Made by a program: the position numbers and the translations under genes. Of a stretch of DNA of 64,000 nt, positions 24,301 to 32,631 are shown one piece after another. Under the pieces are notes generated by a model. The model searched no databases and was not told the origin of the DNA. It saw nothing but the letters and a program-made list of their open reading frames with translations. Numbering within the stretch: position 1 is the stretch's first letter; every line of letters starts with the position of its first letter. The stretch is from Forficula auricularia (lineage: Eukaryota; Arthropoda; Insecta; Dermaptera; Forficulidae). The stretch is from the NCBI GenBank assembly GCA_024734495.1, contig JALMQS010000099.1:64532270-64596269 (forward strand), written 5' to 3'.

Positions 24301-25875
24301 CTCATAAAAAAAGCAATTTCGACGGAATGTCATTCAATAGAATTTGAAAAAAAAAATTCGTTTTGAGACAATGCAGTAATCTAAAATTATTTCCGAAAGA
24401 TGAATTATATATATAAAAGCGAGTTAGTTGGTATCTCTAACGATCATGATTTGCCAAAGACAATTATCGATACAGAATTGACCGTGTTTAGAAATGGAAA
24501 GGCATTCGTAGCTATTAGGAGATCTGAGCTCCTGATTGCCCGCCTCGCCGAAGTTAAGTGAGATGAGCAGTGAATGAAAAAAATCTATGTTGCAGAAGGA
24601 AAGGAAGGGTATCTGCCTTATAAAGGCCTCTCGCAACTACAAAATACTTCGGAAGATTCGAAGAATCATCCATACTAGTTTTTTTCTTCTTCGCACAAAC
24701 GTATATGTTTTAAAAATAAGTCAATTTTGAAATTCCCGATAAATTTTGAAAATAATTTTAGTTGGTTCATGTCCATTATAATTAAAAATAAATAAAAGAT
24801 TCACGGGTTTAGGACATTTTTTTTTATTAATGTTAAATATTAATTTTCGTACGACGTTTCGTCCTTTTCAGGACTTTTTCAGCTAGGTACTCAATTGATA
24901 AGTTTTTGTTTTGCCGAGAGTAGCAGAGTTGTTGATTCATAAAAAGAAACAAAGAGGTTGTCCTCTGATTGATTAAACTCTCAAGTCTCAAACAAATAAA
25001 TAATATATATACAGATATATAATTTCGATATATATGTGTGTATGTTTATTTGCATCAAACAGAGGAGAACCTCTTTATTTCTCTTTATGAGGTACTCAAT
25101 CAATTACTCAAAACATTAATCGTTGATAAAATAGTAAAATAATCGAGACAAGAAACTATATATTCATAATATCTATCTTATAACAAATTAGCACAACCAA
25201 TTTACAAACAAAAAACAATCTTGAATCATATAATAAATCTGGTGGTGTTTGACAAATAATGAAAAAATTCTGAAAAGGACGAAACGTACGAAAATTAATA
25301 TTTTCGATTAACCAAAAAAATTGTCCAAAATCCGTGACTTTTATTTCTAAAAAATAATAATATGGATATGATAGAAAATTAAATTTTTAATATTGAGATG
25401 GGTTTATAAAGAGAAATCAATGAGGTGGTCCTCTGTTTGATGCACATAAACATATACACACACATATGTATATACCAAATATAAATTTGAATATACAATT
25501 TATTTGTTCGAGACTATAGTTTGGAAGGTTTGACTTTTAGCATCAGTCCTTTTAATGATTTATATATCAAGCAGAGGACAGCCTCATTGATCACTCTTTA
25601 TGAACTCTACTACTCTCGACCAAACAAAATCTTTTCAATTGAGAGATGTGTTTGGCTAATTACCTCAAAATCAAGCACTCGTCGAGGCCTCGTTGGCTGC
25701 GGATGAGATTGTTGGTGATGCCTCTGTCGTGGTGGAGATGTTTTCGTGGAGTGGTTGTTTGCAAGATGTTTCTGTACAGTCGGGGGTTGATGAATCGGAA
25801 TTGATTCCGGATTGCGGCCGCCCAGCAACTCCTCTGTATCCGAGGGGCGGCCATCGCTGCAATCCGTTGGAAGCA
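8526..25875 (-). CDS. nkd: naked cuticle homologue (Nkd), six assigned exons, 5' end missing
   Basis: Nkd is a cytoplasmic, membrane-associated antagonist of canonical Wnt signalling that binds Dishevelled through its EF-hand region, and it is typically induced by Wnt itself. I joined 25664-25875, 14603-14719, 14233-14526, 12701-12936, 10607-10855 and 8526-9369 (all minus strand). Every intron is GT/AG and phases agree (0, 0, 0, 2, 2), giving 649 codons and a TAG stop. Landmarks in the partial protein: FECDVQVEGG and EF-hand (about 72-125), VPHYGSKTIKVKLTVAPED (about 128-146), RKSGSMQREELLQIIQANMD (about 340-359), YLDLAN (about 413-418), NRSRSHD, and a His-rich tail (about 627-641). These match fly Nkd and vertebrate NKD1/2 in order. 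No in-frame ATG precedes the EF-hand in the first assigned exon, so an upstream exon carrying the start, perhaps with a myristoylation signal, is required. Family assignment is firm; orthology and completeness are inference. Confidence 0.93.
10607..10855 (-). CDS. nkd: nkd exon with conserved 30-residue motif
   Basis: A 249-nt exon from acceptor TTTTTAG (phase 2 in) to donor CCAG|GTAATT (phase 2 out). It begins HASSMGFRRERVRRYSRNPR, passes through a Pro run and a Gln-rich stretch, and ends RKSGSMQREELLQIIQANMD followed by KNNLTFQTSR. The last part aligns with the fly Nkd segment RKSAECWKSALNRNDLISII and what follows it, a conserved amphipathic helix. Its presence in this position makes homology of the C-terminal half certain rather than assumed. 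Confidence 0.93.
11361..11399 (-). ncRNA. hammerhead ribozyme-like motif, best-preserved core
   Basis: Minus strand: CUGAUGA (11397-11391), one extra U, perfect 6-bp helix II GAAGAC/GUCUUC with CAA loop, GAAAC, UAUA, GUC ending at 11363. Helix III is AC/GU closing UAUA. Helix I next to the site is only GA/UC, then A-rich sequence that does not pair, so folding efficiency is doubtful. Confidence 0.6.
11525..11561 (+). ncRNA. mutated hammerhead-like motif
   Basis: CUGAUGA (11527-11533), helix II GAAGAC/GUCUUC with CCA loop, then AAAAC where GAAAC is required, and a shortened helix III loop. The G12-to-A change should inactivate it. Confidence 0.45.
11656..12215. repeat. tandem duplication, unit about 270 bp, in an nkd intron
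   Basis: Both copies contain AAATTTTCCTAAAATTGTAC, AAGAAAACATAATATTTCCA and ATTCATTATAATAAATTGTT and end near AAATGCGTG. A more diverged third partial copy may lie at 10.98-11.2 kb, before the element at 11203. Confidence 0.85.
12367..12526 (-). mobile_element. hAT-type MITE family A, copy 1
   Basis: 160 bp with ends GGAGGGGTGAACCGCGACC and GCGGTTAACTCCTCG, flanked by the 8-bp duplication ATTTTCAT (12359-12366, 12527-12534). Opposite orientation to the other four copies. Lies in an nkd intron. Confidence 0.9.
12701..12936 (-). CDS. nkd: nkd exon, Ser/Thr-rich and acidic linker
   Basis: A 236-nt exon entered through TCTTTACAG and left at TTAG|GTACGA, ending with two bases of a split codon (AG|T, Ser). 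It encodes a Ser/Thr/Gly-rich stretch followed by an acidic segment (VVDLEVNEDQEAD) and then a basic end (LSKRANKRIR). I do not recognise a named domain. It is included because its open frame and phase connect exactly to the exons on either side, and because coding-like composition stops at the predicted sites. Confidence 0.88.
13440..14030. mobile_element. fold-back element in an nkd intron
   Basis: GAAGTATCAGGTTTTGGGTC (13668) pairs with GACCCTAAACCTGATACTTC (13979). An internal AATAATAATAATAATTATTG lies near 13840. Boundaries are not resolved. Confidence 0.5.
14233..14526 (-). CDS. nkd: nkd exon, second half of the EF-hand and basic linker
   Basis: A 294-nt exon (98 codons, phase 0) after a T-rich acceptor ending CATAG, with donor CCT|GTAAGT, a perfect intronic donor. 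It opens with DIASLVKTIYDTLGSS, the exiting helix of the EF-hand, followed by ITVPHYGSKTIKVKLTVAPED. This last stretch is nearly invariant across fly and vertebrate Nkd and makes the assignment secure. Downstream sequence is Gln/Pro/Asn-rich, then strongly basic (RRPVRRRKQQQ), as expected for the low-complexity linker after the EF-hand. Confidence 0.95.
14603..14719 (-). CDS. nkd: nkd exon, first half of the EF-hand
   Basis: A 117-nt exon (39 codons, phase 0 at both ends) between a strong polypyrimidine tract ending TTTTTAG and the donor GAC|GTATGT. It encodes QFECDVQVEGG, then a Gly-rich link and EFSFTLYDLEGHGKITKD. This is the conserved segment before and into the Nkd EF-hand, the surface family work assigns to Dishevelled binding. 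The calcium-loop positions read D-L-E-G-H-G-K-I-T-K-D, and the twelfth loop residue (D) is the first codon of the next exon, so the intron splits the loop. Position 3 is Glu and position 5 is His rather than the usual acidic/Asn/Ser residues; Nkd EF-hands are known to be atypical. Confidence 0.95.
15024..15182 (+). mobile_element. hAT-type MITE family A, copy 2
   Basis: 159 bp with GAGGGGTGAACCGCGATTGG at the left and its inverted partner at the right, flanked by TTTTTGGG (15016-15023, 15183-15190). Inside, ATTAGGTGTACAC and its complement form a second inverted pair. Confidence 0.9.
15947..15961 (+). repeat. G homopolymer, 15 bases
   Basis: Uninterrupted G run in AT-rich intronic DNA of nkd. 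Comparable runs at 9537-9546 (10 G), 18582-18595 (14 G) and 23445-23462 (18 C). Confidence 0.95.
16279..16598. mobile_element. long-arm MITE family B, copy 1
   Basis: About 320 bp palindromic element. Arms carry CGCTGAATACCTTTATGGCA and GGTTCAAAGGTCTAGAATC. The outer ends read GTTGCAG and TACTGCAAC. The centre holds AACGAAAATGTCAAAAATTA. No coding capacity. Confidence 0.8.
16676..17095 (+). mobile_element. hAT-like DNA transposon remnant, copy 1
   Basis: Begins CAGTGGTGGCGAACC, a typical terminus of hAT elements. The body (ACTGAGTATACTAGATTCTA, and a segment around CATAAGCAAACATAGCCGCC) recurs at 36.4-36.7 kb. No transposase frame survives. Confidence 0.5.
17908..18060 (+). pseudogene. diverged copy of the exon-like fragment at 18.8 kb
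   Basis: Shares CTCTAACAAGTACAG and ATTACTGGCCTTGGTA with 18867-18915 and also the downstream T-rich sequence with TTCTTCAATTAATTTT. It reads SNKYSHRRLLITGLGR. The SINE at 18123-18402 lies between the two copies, so the pair is a dispersed or interrupted tandem duplication. Confidence 0.35.
18123..18402 (+). mobile_element. tRNA-derived SINE, copy 1
   Basis: About 280 bp flanked by a perfect 13-bp duplication TATATATAGTAAT (18110-18122 and 18403-18415). The head has an A-box-like TGGGTCAGTGG and a B-box-like GGTTCGAGATT, typical of pol III promoters; the tail ends in AAGAAGAAG. The body contains CTCCTCTTGGAAAGCAATGG and GGCGTTAAAAAGTAGGTCCC, shared with the second copy at 61.4 kb. Confidence 0.85.
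18830..18917 (+). pseudogene. exon-like fragment with a nucleotide-binding Gly motif
   Basis: After CTAACCAG (acceptor-like) the frame reads SNKYSPPRVLITGLG and meets TTG|GTATAAT, a possible donor. PPRVLITG followed by Gly-rich sequence is the start of the Rossmann fold in NAD-dependent epimerase/dehydrogenase proteins such as threonine dehydrogenase, which have GGLGQLG; the loop here is shortened. A second, diverged copy lies at 17928-17975. I regard both as captured or duplicated exon fragments; the family link is tentative. Confidence 0.3.
19625..19706 (-). repeat. tRNA-derived sequence
   Basis: Minus strand begins GGGGTC and ends GACCCC, has an A-box-like GGCTAGGGGTTAGCG and a B box GGTTCGAATCC. 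The anticodon arm does not pair. Best read as a tRNA pseudogene or SINE head. Confidence 0.45.
20755..20875 (+). CDS. candidate first coding exon of an unknown plus-strand gene
   Basis: From the ATG at 20755 the frame reads 40 codons, starting MAGGLMAKKRELAKRLQVDE and continuing as a charged, helix-prone segment, then stops abruptly at AAAAG|GTGAATG, a reasonable donor. An in-frame TAA lies upstream, so the ATG is the natural start. GC and codon quality exceed those of the flanks, and a purine-rich leader precedes it. It sits inside the long nkd intron on the opposite strand. I do not recognise the protein and found no partner exon. A longer frame on the minus strand (20478-20867) and a 77-codon frame on the plus strand overlap it and look like shadows. 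Confidence 0.35.
21180..21697 (-). mobile_element. DNA element family C, second copy
   Basis: Reverse orientation, about 515 bp, with TTAAGGAGGTTCTTTCGCG and TTTGTGAAAGAACTACCTTA ends. Contains GATCGTTTCCAAGCCATTG, shared with the other copies. No open frame of note. Confidence 0.7.
23160..23705 (-). mobile_element. non-LTR retrotransposon (LINE) reverse transcriptase fragment
   Basis: Two minus-strand frames together resemble the C-terminal (thumb) part of a LINE reverse transcriptase. 23517-23705 contains YLGIYIDCHMRWNYHIKQI (compare the common YLGI-x-LD-x-x-x-W-x-x-HI pattern) and 23197-23535 contains YQALFESIINYGIIAWGG, the typical thumb motif. The parts are in different frames, so at least one frameshift is present, and no endonuclease or full polymerase domain remains. 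A run of 18 C at 23445-23462 lies right after the YGIIAWGG codons. Clade cannot be set from this remnant. Confidence 0.75.
24853..24882 (-). ncRNA. decayed hammerhead-like motif
   Basis: Minus strand: CUGAAAAAGUCC, loop, GGAC, GAAACGUC. Helix II (GUCC/GGAC) and the GAAACGUC part are intact, but the CUGANGA box has lost G8 and gained a base. Confidence 0.35.
24890..25090. mobile_element. GCCGAGAGTAGCAG element nested in another fold-back element
   Basis: Starts AAGTTTTTGTTTTGCCGAGA and ends ACCTCTTTATTTCTCTTTAT. Flanking AGGTACTCAAT on both sides (24884 and 25090 regions) is an 11-bp target duplication. It is inserted in the larger inverted repeat at 24.84-25.30 kb. Confidence 0.75.
25395..25640. 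mobile_element. decayed copy of the 11.2-kb hammerhead element
   Basis: Contains GGTCCTCTGTTTGATGCACA, CGAGACTATAGTTTGG, a mutated TAGCATCAGTCC core complement, and ends with TCTACTACTCTCGACCAAAC. Ends only a few tens of bases before the donor of nkd exon 25664-25875. Confidence 0.65.
25664..25875 (-). CDS. nkd: nkd exon (most upstream one assigned)
   Basis: On the minus strand a T-rich tract ending GATAG is the acceptor and GAG|GTAATT is the donor. The 212-nt exon begins with two bases of a split codon and then reads 70 codons. It contains PSDTEELLGG, resembling the TDSEEL segment near the N-terminus of fly Nkd, a His/Gln/Pro-rich stretch, and ends RPRRVLDFE, which runs straight into QFECDVQVEGG of the next exon. 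The equivalent vertebrate junction reads LKFEELQCDV, so the join is well supported. The exon is clearly more GC-rich than its flanks. It begins just after repeat sequence that ends near 25640. No ATG in frame, so it is not the first coding exon. Confidence 0.8.
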
Positions 25876-26427
25876 CTATCAAAAAATAAAAAAAACAATA
25901 TTAAAAATTAATTCATTAAAACTTTAAAATTATATCATTTTTTTTTCATGGCATCGGATACTTGTCCATTTAGCCAGATCCTATGTGGTTCTCTATTACT
26001 TTACCACAAGCCGCTGTCTAGTAAAGTATTTGTGTTTGTTTTTTAAAAGCTAAAACTATCTTAATGAAAAAAAATTCCGAAATTATAATGTTAAAGCCTA
26101 TGAAAAAAGTTTATATAGTGAACATCGAAAAAATGATATATTAAGAGATATTAATATTTTCTAAAATGTCTGTGAGTTAGTCCCTTAGTGGTCAAATTTT
26201 GTATGTTTTATCTCAAAAACCATTAGGGGTATCAAAACGATATTTTTACTTGATATTTTAGTTGTTTTATATCGAGATTAAGATATGATTATAGTTTTTG
26301 GTTGAAATTTAACATGCATTAAATTGAAAGTAATGGAAGGCAGCCCAGGGGTAGTCAGGGAAAGAAGAAATTAACACATATCAAATAAGGTGTAATTTAT
26401 TGGAATCCATCCTCCTTTCCTTTCAAA

Positions 26428-26459
26428 CTGACGTTTCGGAGGATTCTTCCCTCCTTCAG
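26428..26459 (-). ncRNA. damaged hammerhead-like motif
   Basis: Minus strand: CUGAAG followed directly by GAGG, loop, CCUCC, GAAACGUC. Compared with the motif at 23-68 about three bases are lost at the CUGANGA/helix II boundary. Confidence 0.35.
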
Positions 26460-26670
26460 GGTTTTAAGGGGCCAATGAAGAAAACAAATAAAATGCTTCC
26501 TTCCTCTCTCCACAGCAGTGTTTAAAACTTTTTTCTCTTCCTTAGCAGAAGCATAGAAAAACAATTTTTTTTCTTTATAGATTTATATCTATAATTAAGA
26601 AAAAAAGTTTTAAACATTGCTGTGGAGAGAGGATGGAAGCATTTTATTTATTTCCTTCATTGACCCCTTG

Positions 26671-26713
26671 AAACCCTGAAGAAGAAGGGAAGAATCCTCC
26701 GAAACGTCGGTTT
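26671..26713 (+). ncRNA. hammerhead ribozyme-like motif
   Basis: CUGAAGA (26676-26682), helix II GAAGG/CCUCC with one A-C mismatch, GAAACGUC (26701-26708). Helix I is 5 bp, AAACC with GGUUU, then a G-G step and further TT/AA pairing. Core complete apart from the extra A before helix II. Confidence 0.55.
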
Positions 26714-27169
26714 GAAAGGAAAGGAGGAAGGATTCCAGTAAATTACACCTTATTTGATATGTTAATTTTTTCATTCCTCACTACCCCTGGGATGCCTTCC
26801 ATTACTTTCAATTAAAAGTTCTACCAGTCCGTCTCTCCTCAGAGAAAATTTCGTTGCAAATAAATTTAGCATGCATAAGTATTTAAGGTTTATCCTCGAT
26901 ATATTACTATAATAATATTTATCTCTTAAAATATTATTTTTACTATGTTTGCTATATAAAACTTTTTTGTGGATCTAACACTGTAATTTTGCTCAATTTT
27001 CTTTAAAATCGTTTTTTGAGATATTTTAAAAGACTAAGTAAATACATCAATTTTTTCTACTCGATTACAATTACATATATTTATTATTATTTGTTTAAAT
27101 AGTTAAAAATTACTTATTTTTAAATTTTAAAAATGAAAAAATTACTAATGAATATAAATTTTATTAAAA

Positions 27170-27410
27170 GAGAAAGGATTTAATTTTTAGGACAAATTCT
27201 AAGATTTTAGTAGAAATATTCAAATTGCGATATCATAGAGGATTCATCCCTAAGGAGTCGAGGGTGTGAGCTGACTGCCTGGAAAGCATGTTAGTACTCA
27301 GTTTCGACTCCTGATGAATCCCCTCTGATATCGAAATTTAATAATATTTCTACTAAAATCTTAGAATTTGTCCTAAAAATCAAATTCTTTCTCTTTTAAT
27401 AAACATTGGT
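27170..27410. mobile_element. fold-back element, about 240 bp
   Basis: Arms of about 85 bp (AAATTCTAAGATTTTAGTAG and complement) around a centre with GTGAGCTGACTGCCTGG. No coding capacity. Confidence 0.75.
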
Positions 27411-28080
27411 TAATTTTAACCTGAGGTGATTTTTTGAAAAACATTAAACTATTTAAAAAAAAGATACTCAAATCTTTAGTTTTATATAAATTTTATTGTT
27501 TATTAAATTTTGATATAAAGTGGTGTAAGGTGAATCATGTGAATGGCCATTAGTATATGTGTTTATGTGTGTTGGAGTTTCAGTGTAAATTAGTGGAGAA
27601 GCTAGATCAGAAGCGGTTAAATTTTAGCATACTATTCTGGGATCAAGGAACGCCACACTTTTAGCCAAGTCGGCACTCAAAATAATAAATGTATGCGAAG
27701 AGTATTGTTAGCTTTGATATTGAATATTGTAATAGCTTAAGAAAAGAGAAACTACCCATATCAGTTCTTCAATGAAACATGTTCTCTTCGCATTGAAGTC
27801 TCCGTAAATAAATGTTTCCATTTTGCTATCGAATTAAAGCTAATGATGATTTTGCATCCACGGGAACGATTTCTCTAATCGATATTTAAATATGAATCAG
27901 AAATAAGAGTTAATTCTAAGTTGAAGAGGATCGCGGACAATTAATTCGAATGACGGGCAATGTCCCGTCCACGTGCTAGAGGCCTATTGAAAAATCAACG
28001 GACACGAGAAGAGGAAAGAGAGGTAAAAGAAAAAAAACGAAAGGTTGAGATCATTAATTATATCCCCCGAGAGCAGAGGG

Positions 28081-28112
28081 CATCATCATCATCATCACCA
28101 TCATCATCAGCC
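28081..28112 (+). repeat. (ATC)n microsatellite
   Basis: About nine ATC/ACC units within a GC-richer stretch (27955-28220). The overlapping open frame from 27960 is basic and low-complexity; I see no reason to call it a gene. Confidence 0.85.
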
Positions 28113-28447
28113 CTGATCGTGACTCGGATGGTTCCTCGGCATCACAGACAGACACGACGAACTGGACGGTGCAAAAAAGACAAAAACCCAAACGAAAAGA
28201 GAAGGAAAACGCGGAGTGAATTTTCAAGTAGAAACTTCTTGTTATTCATCGAAAAATTCTTTTACAAAGACATTGTCTCTTGTTTTGGGGGAGAAAAATG
28301 AATATTATGAACCTGTCACACATAAACAACAAATATAATGATCACATACAGCACTAAAAATGTTTTTGGTTGTAGGGACATAGAAACCCAAGTAAAAGAT
28401 TTTGAATCTAAAATCAAGGAGAACATTTTAATAATTCATTATCATAA

Positions 28448-28903
28448 CGTCGCTGATCTTACAAAACCTCCTCCGATTTTTGGTCAAATACGTATTATAC
28501 GTTTAATAATTAATAAAGGAGTGTAGTTTCACAATGAATGAAATTAAACTCAAAGAGGTTTATACTGACTCAATATATTTCGGATTATTAGTCCATCAAC
28601 CTCTTTGAGTTTTATTTCATTCATTGTGAAACTACATTCCCTTTACTTTATTAGTTAATATCATGTTTCACCTAAAACCTACACCACTTTCCCTAAGTAA
28701 AAAAAAATTATACGTTTATACCGACCAACTTTTCACGGCTTGTCTGTCTATTGAAACCTTATTATTCTATTCCAATTTAATTTCGCGCTATGGACAAATA
28801 ATAAATATTCCATATTTGTATGTATTGTTGTTTAAAATGGTTTTTCTTGTTTTCTGGCAAACAATGAATTTAGGACTTATGAGGTTTTGTAAGATCAGCG
28901 ACG
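28448..28903. mobile_element. fold-back element with nested central hairpin
   Basis: Outer arms GTCGCTGATCTTACAAAACC (28448) and its inverted partner at 28884-28903. The centre (28531-28640) is a near-perfect hairpin with GTAGTTTCACAATGAATGAA arms. Short open frames here are by-products. Confidence 0.7.
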
Positions 28904-29389
28904 ATAAGTACTACGAAAATTATAATAACATCACCCAAGTTTCAATATGATGAGGGACTTGGGAGGGGGATCTCAATGATATAAATTGATCATAGACGCC
29001 CCTTAGACCTTATTTATTTTCAATTCAAGTTTGGTTGATACCATTTTAAATGCTTCCCAGGAAAGCGATGTTATGGGCAAATTTGCTCTTGAATTTCAAT
29101 TCCTACATCTATATTATCTTTATATTATTATTTGATCGCTTCTTCTATATATAAATATAATGGGTGTTATGTACACATCCTTGTCTTACCCCTTTTATTA
29201 TTCTGGCCTCCCTGATTTATTCTTCTCCTACTTCTATTAATTCCACCTGAAAATTAAAATTTTGGTATATAGTGATATATTTGGAATAAAAGTAATTTTA
29301 AAATATGATTTCGAGAGGGGAATGGCATGAGCCACTTTATGGACACAACCACATCCCTGTTTCCCAGATAATAGGTATAAGGGAACTCA

Positions 29390-30330
29390 CTGATATATGT
29401 TAATCATAGAGCCCCCCTCTCAGCATGCAAAAGAAAAAAAATTTTAATTATAAAAAAAAACCTTAAGTGTAAAAGAATAAGAGAATAAAAAAAAAATCAT
29501 TAACAAGTCACTATGGAAGAAGTCAAGCCCCTTAAGGTCTTCAGATATATGTATATGTTGCAGTAAAAACGCGTTTCGCTAAATACCTTTATGGCAACTA
29601 GATTCTACTGATGTTGGTTGAGGTTGGTTCAAAGGTCTAGAATCTTCATTTTTGACCTTCCGCCTCATTTCGAGTATTTATTTTCAAAAAATTATAAACG
29701 AAAATGTCAAAAATTAGAAGAAAATTTGTAGAGGATGTAATTTTTGACATTTTCGTTTAAAATTTTTGAAAATAAACACACGAAATGAGGCGGAAGGTCA
29801 AAAATGAGGATTCTAGACCTTGAACCAAACTCAACCAACATCAGTAGACTCTAGTTGCCATAAAGGTATTCAGCGAAACGCGTTTTTACTAAAAAACCTA
29901 TAAAGATCAAATAAATTATTATGAGGGAAAATTTGGTCAAAAATTAATAAAAATTAAAAAAGTAAATTCATTAACAGGTCATATAGTGAGAGAGGGGTTT
30001 CAGCTGCTTAAGCCTTCCAGATATGGAAAAGAAAGAAAAAACATTAATATTAAAAAAAAACTAGAGTAAAATTAATAAATGAAATAGCAGATTAATAGAG
30101 AAGAGGCCCTTAAGTCGCCTAGATATTTTTTATAAGAATAAAATAAATCAATAATATTAAAAAAAAATGGTGTAAAATATGAGTTTCAGCTCCTTAAATC
30201 CCTCCAGATATATTCATCAATATGGAAAGATAGAGAAAAAAAATTAATAATAACAAAAACATTTAGTGTGAAATATTTGAGGATTAGAGAAATTAAATGA
30301 ACAGGGAGGGGGCTCGGCCCCCGCTCCGTT
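29390..30330. repeat. degenerate tandem repeat, interrupted by MITE
   Basis: About four to five diverged units of 110-130 bp, each with a form of CAGCTCCTTAAGTCCTCCAG(ATAT) followed by A-rich sequence and TTAACAGGTCA-like text. The MITE at 29557-29890 is inserted within it. Confidence 0.5.
29557..29890. mobile_element. long-arm MITE family B, copy 2
   Basis: Second copy of the 16.3-kb family, with arms TGCAGTAAAAACGCGTTTCG and the inverted partner, better preserved and able to fold along almost its full length. It interrupts a degenerate tandem repeat. Confidence 0.85.
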
Positions 30331-32514
30331 TATTCGCCAGTGATTAATAGTTTTTTTAGTTAAAATTAAAATAGCTTGTTATTTTTTTCAGATGAATGAT
30401 ATATGAATTGAATGAAATCCATCATTTTGGAATTTCGCCAGACCTCGGTATAACGAGAAACAATGAGATTATTTTCAAATGAGACAAGGTTAATAAATTA
30501 GATCCGTATATGAATGGGGATGCTCTATTCTTTCATTCAAACGTATAATAAAAAATTAATGAACTAATATATGACACATAGGAATTAATAGGATTTAGAG
30601 CAGAGTAGGAGATTGAGCCAAAAGAATTAGAATGAGAATATTAATCATAAAAGTTAAATGGTTTTTTGTCGGTTAAAATTTATATTTTATTAAAATGGTC
30701 CATTAAAAATGTTGTTTTGTAACAAATGGAGGAAATTTGTAGAGTTGACAATTTTTTTTCTTAATAAAAAAGATGCAATAGTCAAGATGCAACACCTAAA
30801 GATTGGGTTGAGTCTTTCTTCAGAGAAAGTAACATGGTGTTTGGCATGTAGAAAGCACCCGATTATACCAATTCAAATTAAGCAATGTTCTTGAGGGATC
30901 GACTTACCAATACTGAAACCCGAAAATTATTTTTATAAATTAAATACATTTTTCAGTGGAGGTTGTATTACTCGGTAGTTCCTCAATCAATTTTTTTTTC
31001 TCGTTATGTTTAAAAATCTGTGTCTGAGTGTCTGGATTTTGATACTCAAAATAACTAATGAAAGCAAAGTAGTTGAAATTTGGTTTTGATGTCAAAATTT
31101 TTGTATTTCCAATGTGAAGAACTGAGCGGATTTTTGAATTCAAAAATGCTCAAAATATCATTTTGTAAATTATTTATCCTTTATGATGCACTGAGCTCAA
31201 ATTACTGCGACCACAACATTTTTTCACGTTTCAAGGTTTTTTTACAAAAAGAACTAATAGGGCGAATAATAAATAGTTTCAGCCGTTTTTGAGATATTTC
31301 GAAAATACAAAGCAAAAAAAATCTTTAATGCTCGATTACAACATTTCAGGGGTAAGCATCAACAGTCACAATCATGTTCAAACCTGTCGCGGCACGCTCG
31401 CATCAGGCGGGTCATTTAATAGCCACGCCTCGTATAATGGGAGCCCTGCTATATAGACAGGTGAATTGGCAGAACAGTAAAGGGTATGACTAAAAAAAAA
31501 GGCGCAAGCCATTCCCCATTTTTAAACGCTTTATTACTTTATCCAACGCGAAGCATGGGTAAACTTTTGGAATCGACCTCGCGCCAAGCGCGAATTCAAA
31601 CTTTAGGTAAAGACTACGGAACCCATGGTTTCAATCAAAGTCTCAAATTGTGGTATTCATTTAGGTTGAATTTTAGCACGTGACACTCCCGACACGATCA
31701 TTTGCAAAATATGCTGAGAACGGACCGGGTCTTGACAAAGTATTCAGATTCTCCTTTAAATGTTGTAGTTTTATATTGTGAGAGAAATTTGAAAATATAC
31801 CACTCTATCTTATTCTTAAATAAAATACTCGCTCAATTAGCATCTTCTGGTACGTGTCGCTAGCATTCCACTGGAATTTAGGCAATTTTCCAGTAAAATT
31901 GCAGAATTAGACAAGATGCGATGTTACGTGATTAAAAAGAAATTTGCAACATTATCACAAGAAATTATATTATTTTCAAGAGGTATCTTTTGACAATTGA
32001 TAATAAATTGCTTTGTGTTATTAGAAAACGATTATTATTATTCTGGTTTAAGAAGGATGGAAAATTTATCTTGATCAGATTATCTGAATAATATATTTTT
32101 TCGGGCCAAATAATATGTAGTAAGGTTCAAGGCATAGTTCAAGCGGTTTGGATGCCGAAATGGAAGTTAAAAATAAATCGTGGTTCCCTTGCGGGTTACA
32201 ATCTCAATTTGGGGTCTCCTGACACATCGATCATTGACGGGACCCCTCGGGGGCAGACAACGAATTACATTCCCGAAAAAAAATAAATAAACCGCGATGA
32301 AATATTATTTGACAGAAATATAATATCTACAAATGGTTATCTCATCCAGTCATGCTTAAAAAGGAGATGCAAATTCTCGCGGATGCGATAACACCTCCAG
32401 GACAAGAGCGAAAAAAAATCAATCATTTTTTTGAAATTACTGGCGAAAAAAGAGGAAATATCAATACAGTATTAATGGACAGGATTTATTTTTAAATTAA
32501 AATTAATGATCATT

Positions 32515-32631
32515 CTCATGGGCGGATGAAGAGGATGATTCTGATGACGAGGAGGATGCTTCGTCATCTGGCCAAATAAAAGGAAATAGAGATCGATTCT
32601 TAGAAAATTCAGCTGAGGTCATATTTTGTTA
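32515..32631 (+). CDS. short acidic open segment, unassigned
   Basis: The plus-strand frame reads WADEEDDSDDEEDASSSG and continues to a TAA, about 37 residues, preceded by an in-frame TGA. The acidic and serine pattern is typical of nuclear protein tails. No convincing acceptor is visible upstream. It may be a decayed or partial exon, or chance. Confidence 0.15.

Larger units (their letters stand above)
24840..25305. mobile_element. fold-back element with ACGTTTCGTCC arms
   Basis: ATTTTCGTACGACGTTTCGT at the left pairs with ACGAAACGTACGAAAATTAA at the right. The left arm contains a decayed hammerhead-like core. Interrupted by the element at 24890-25090. Confidence 0.65.
26319..26812. mobile_element. 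490-bp inverted-repeat element with two hammerhead-like motifs
   Basis: Ends AATTGAAAGTAATGGAAGGC and its inverted partner at 26793-26812. The arms include AAGGTGTAATTTATTGGAAT, CTCTCTCCACAGCAGTGTTT and complements. Hammerhead-like motifs lie at 26428-26459 (minus, damaged) and 26671-26713 (plus). Confidence 0.8.

Noticed and set aside
24540..24600. Resemblance to 5S rRNA (CGCCGAAGTTAAGTGAG)
   Set aside because: Only about 25 bases match the internal 5S region; neither end of a 5S gene is present. At most a decayed 5S-derived repeat.
25671..25911. Alternative frames over nkd exon 25664-25875 on both strands
   Set aside because: Only the frame ending RPRRVLDFE joins in phase to the EF-hand exon.
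27960..28301. 113-codon basic frame
   Set aside because: Driven by purine-rich sequence and an ATC microsatellite; no motif, no splice support.
31486..31683. 65-codon frame containing MGKLLESTSRQ, reminiscent of vertebrate Nkd MGKL start
   Set aside because: It is on the plus strand, opposite to nkd, and similarity ends after four residues.
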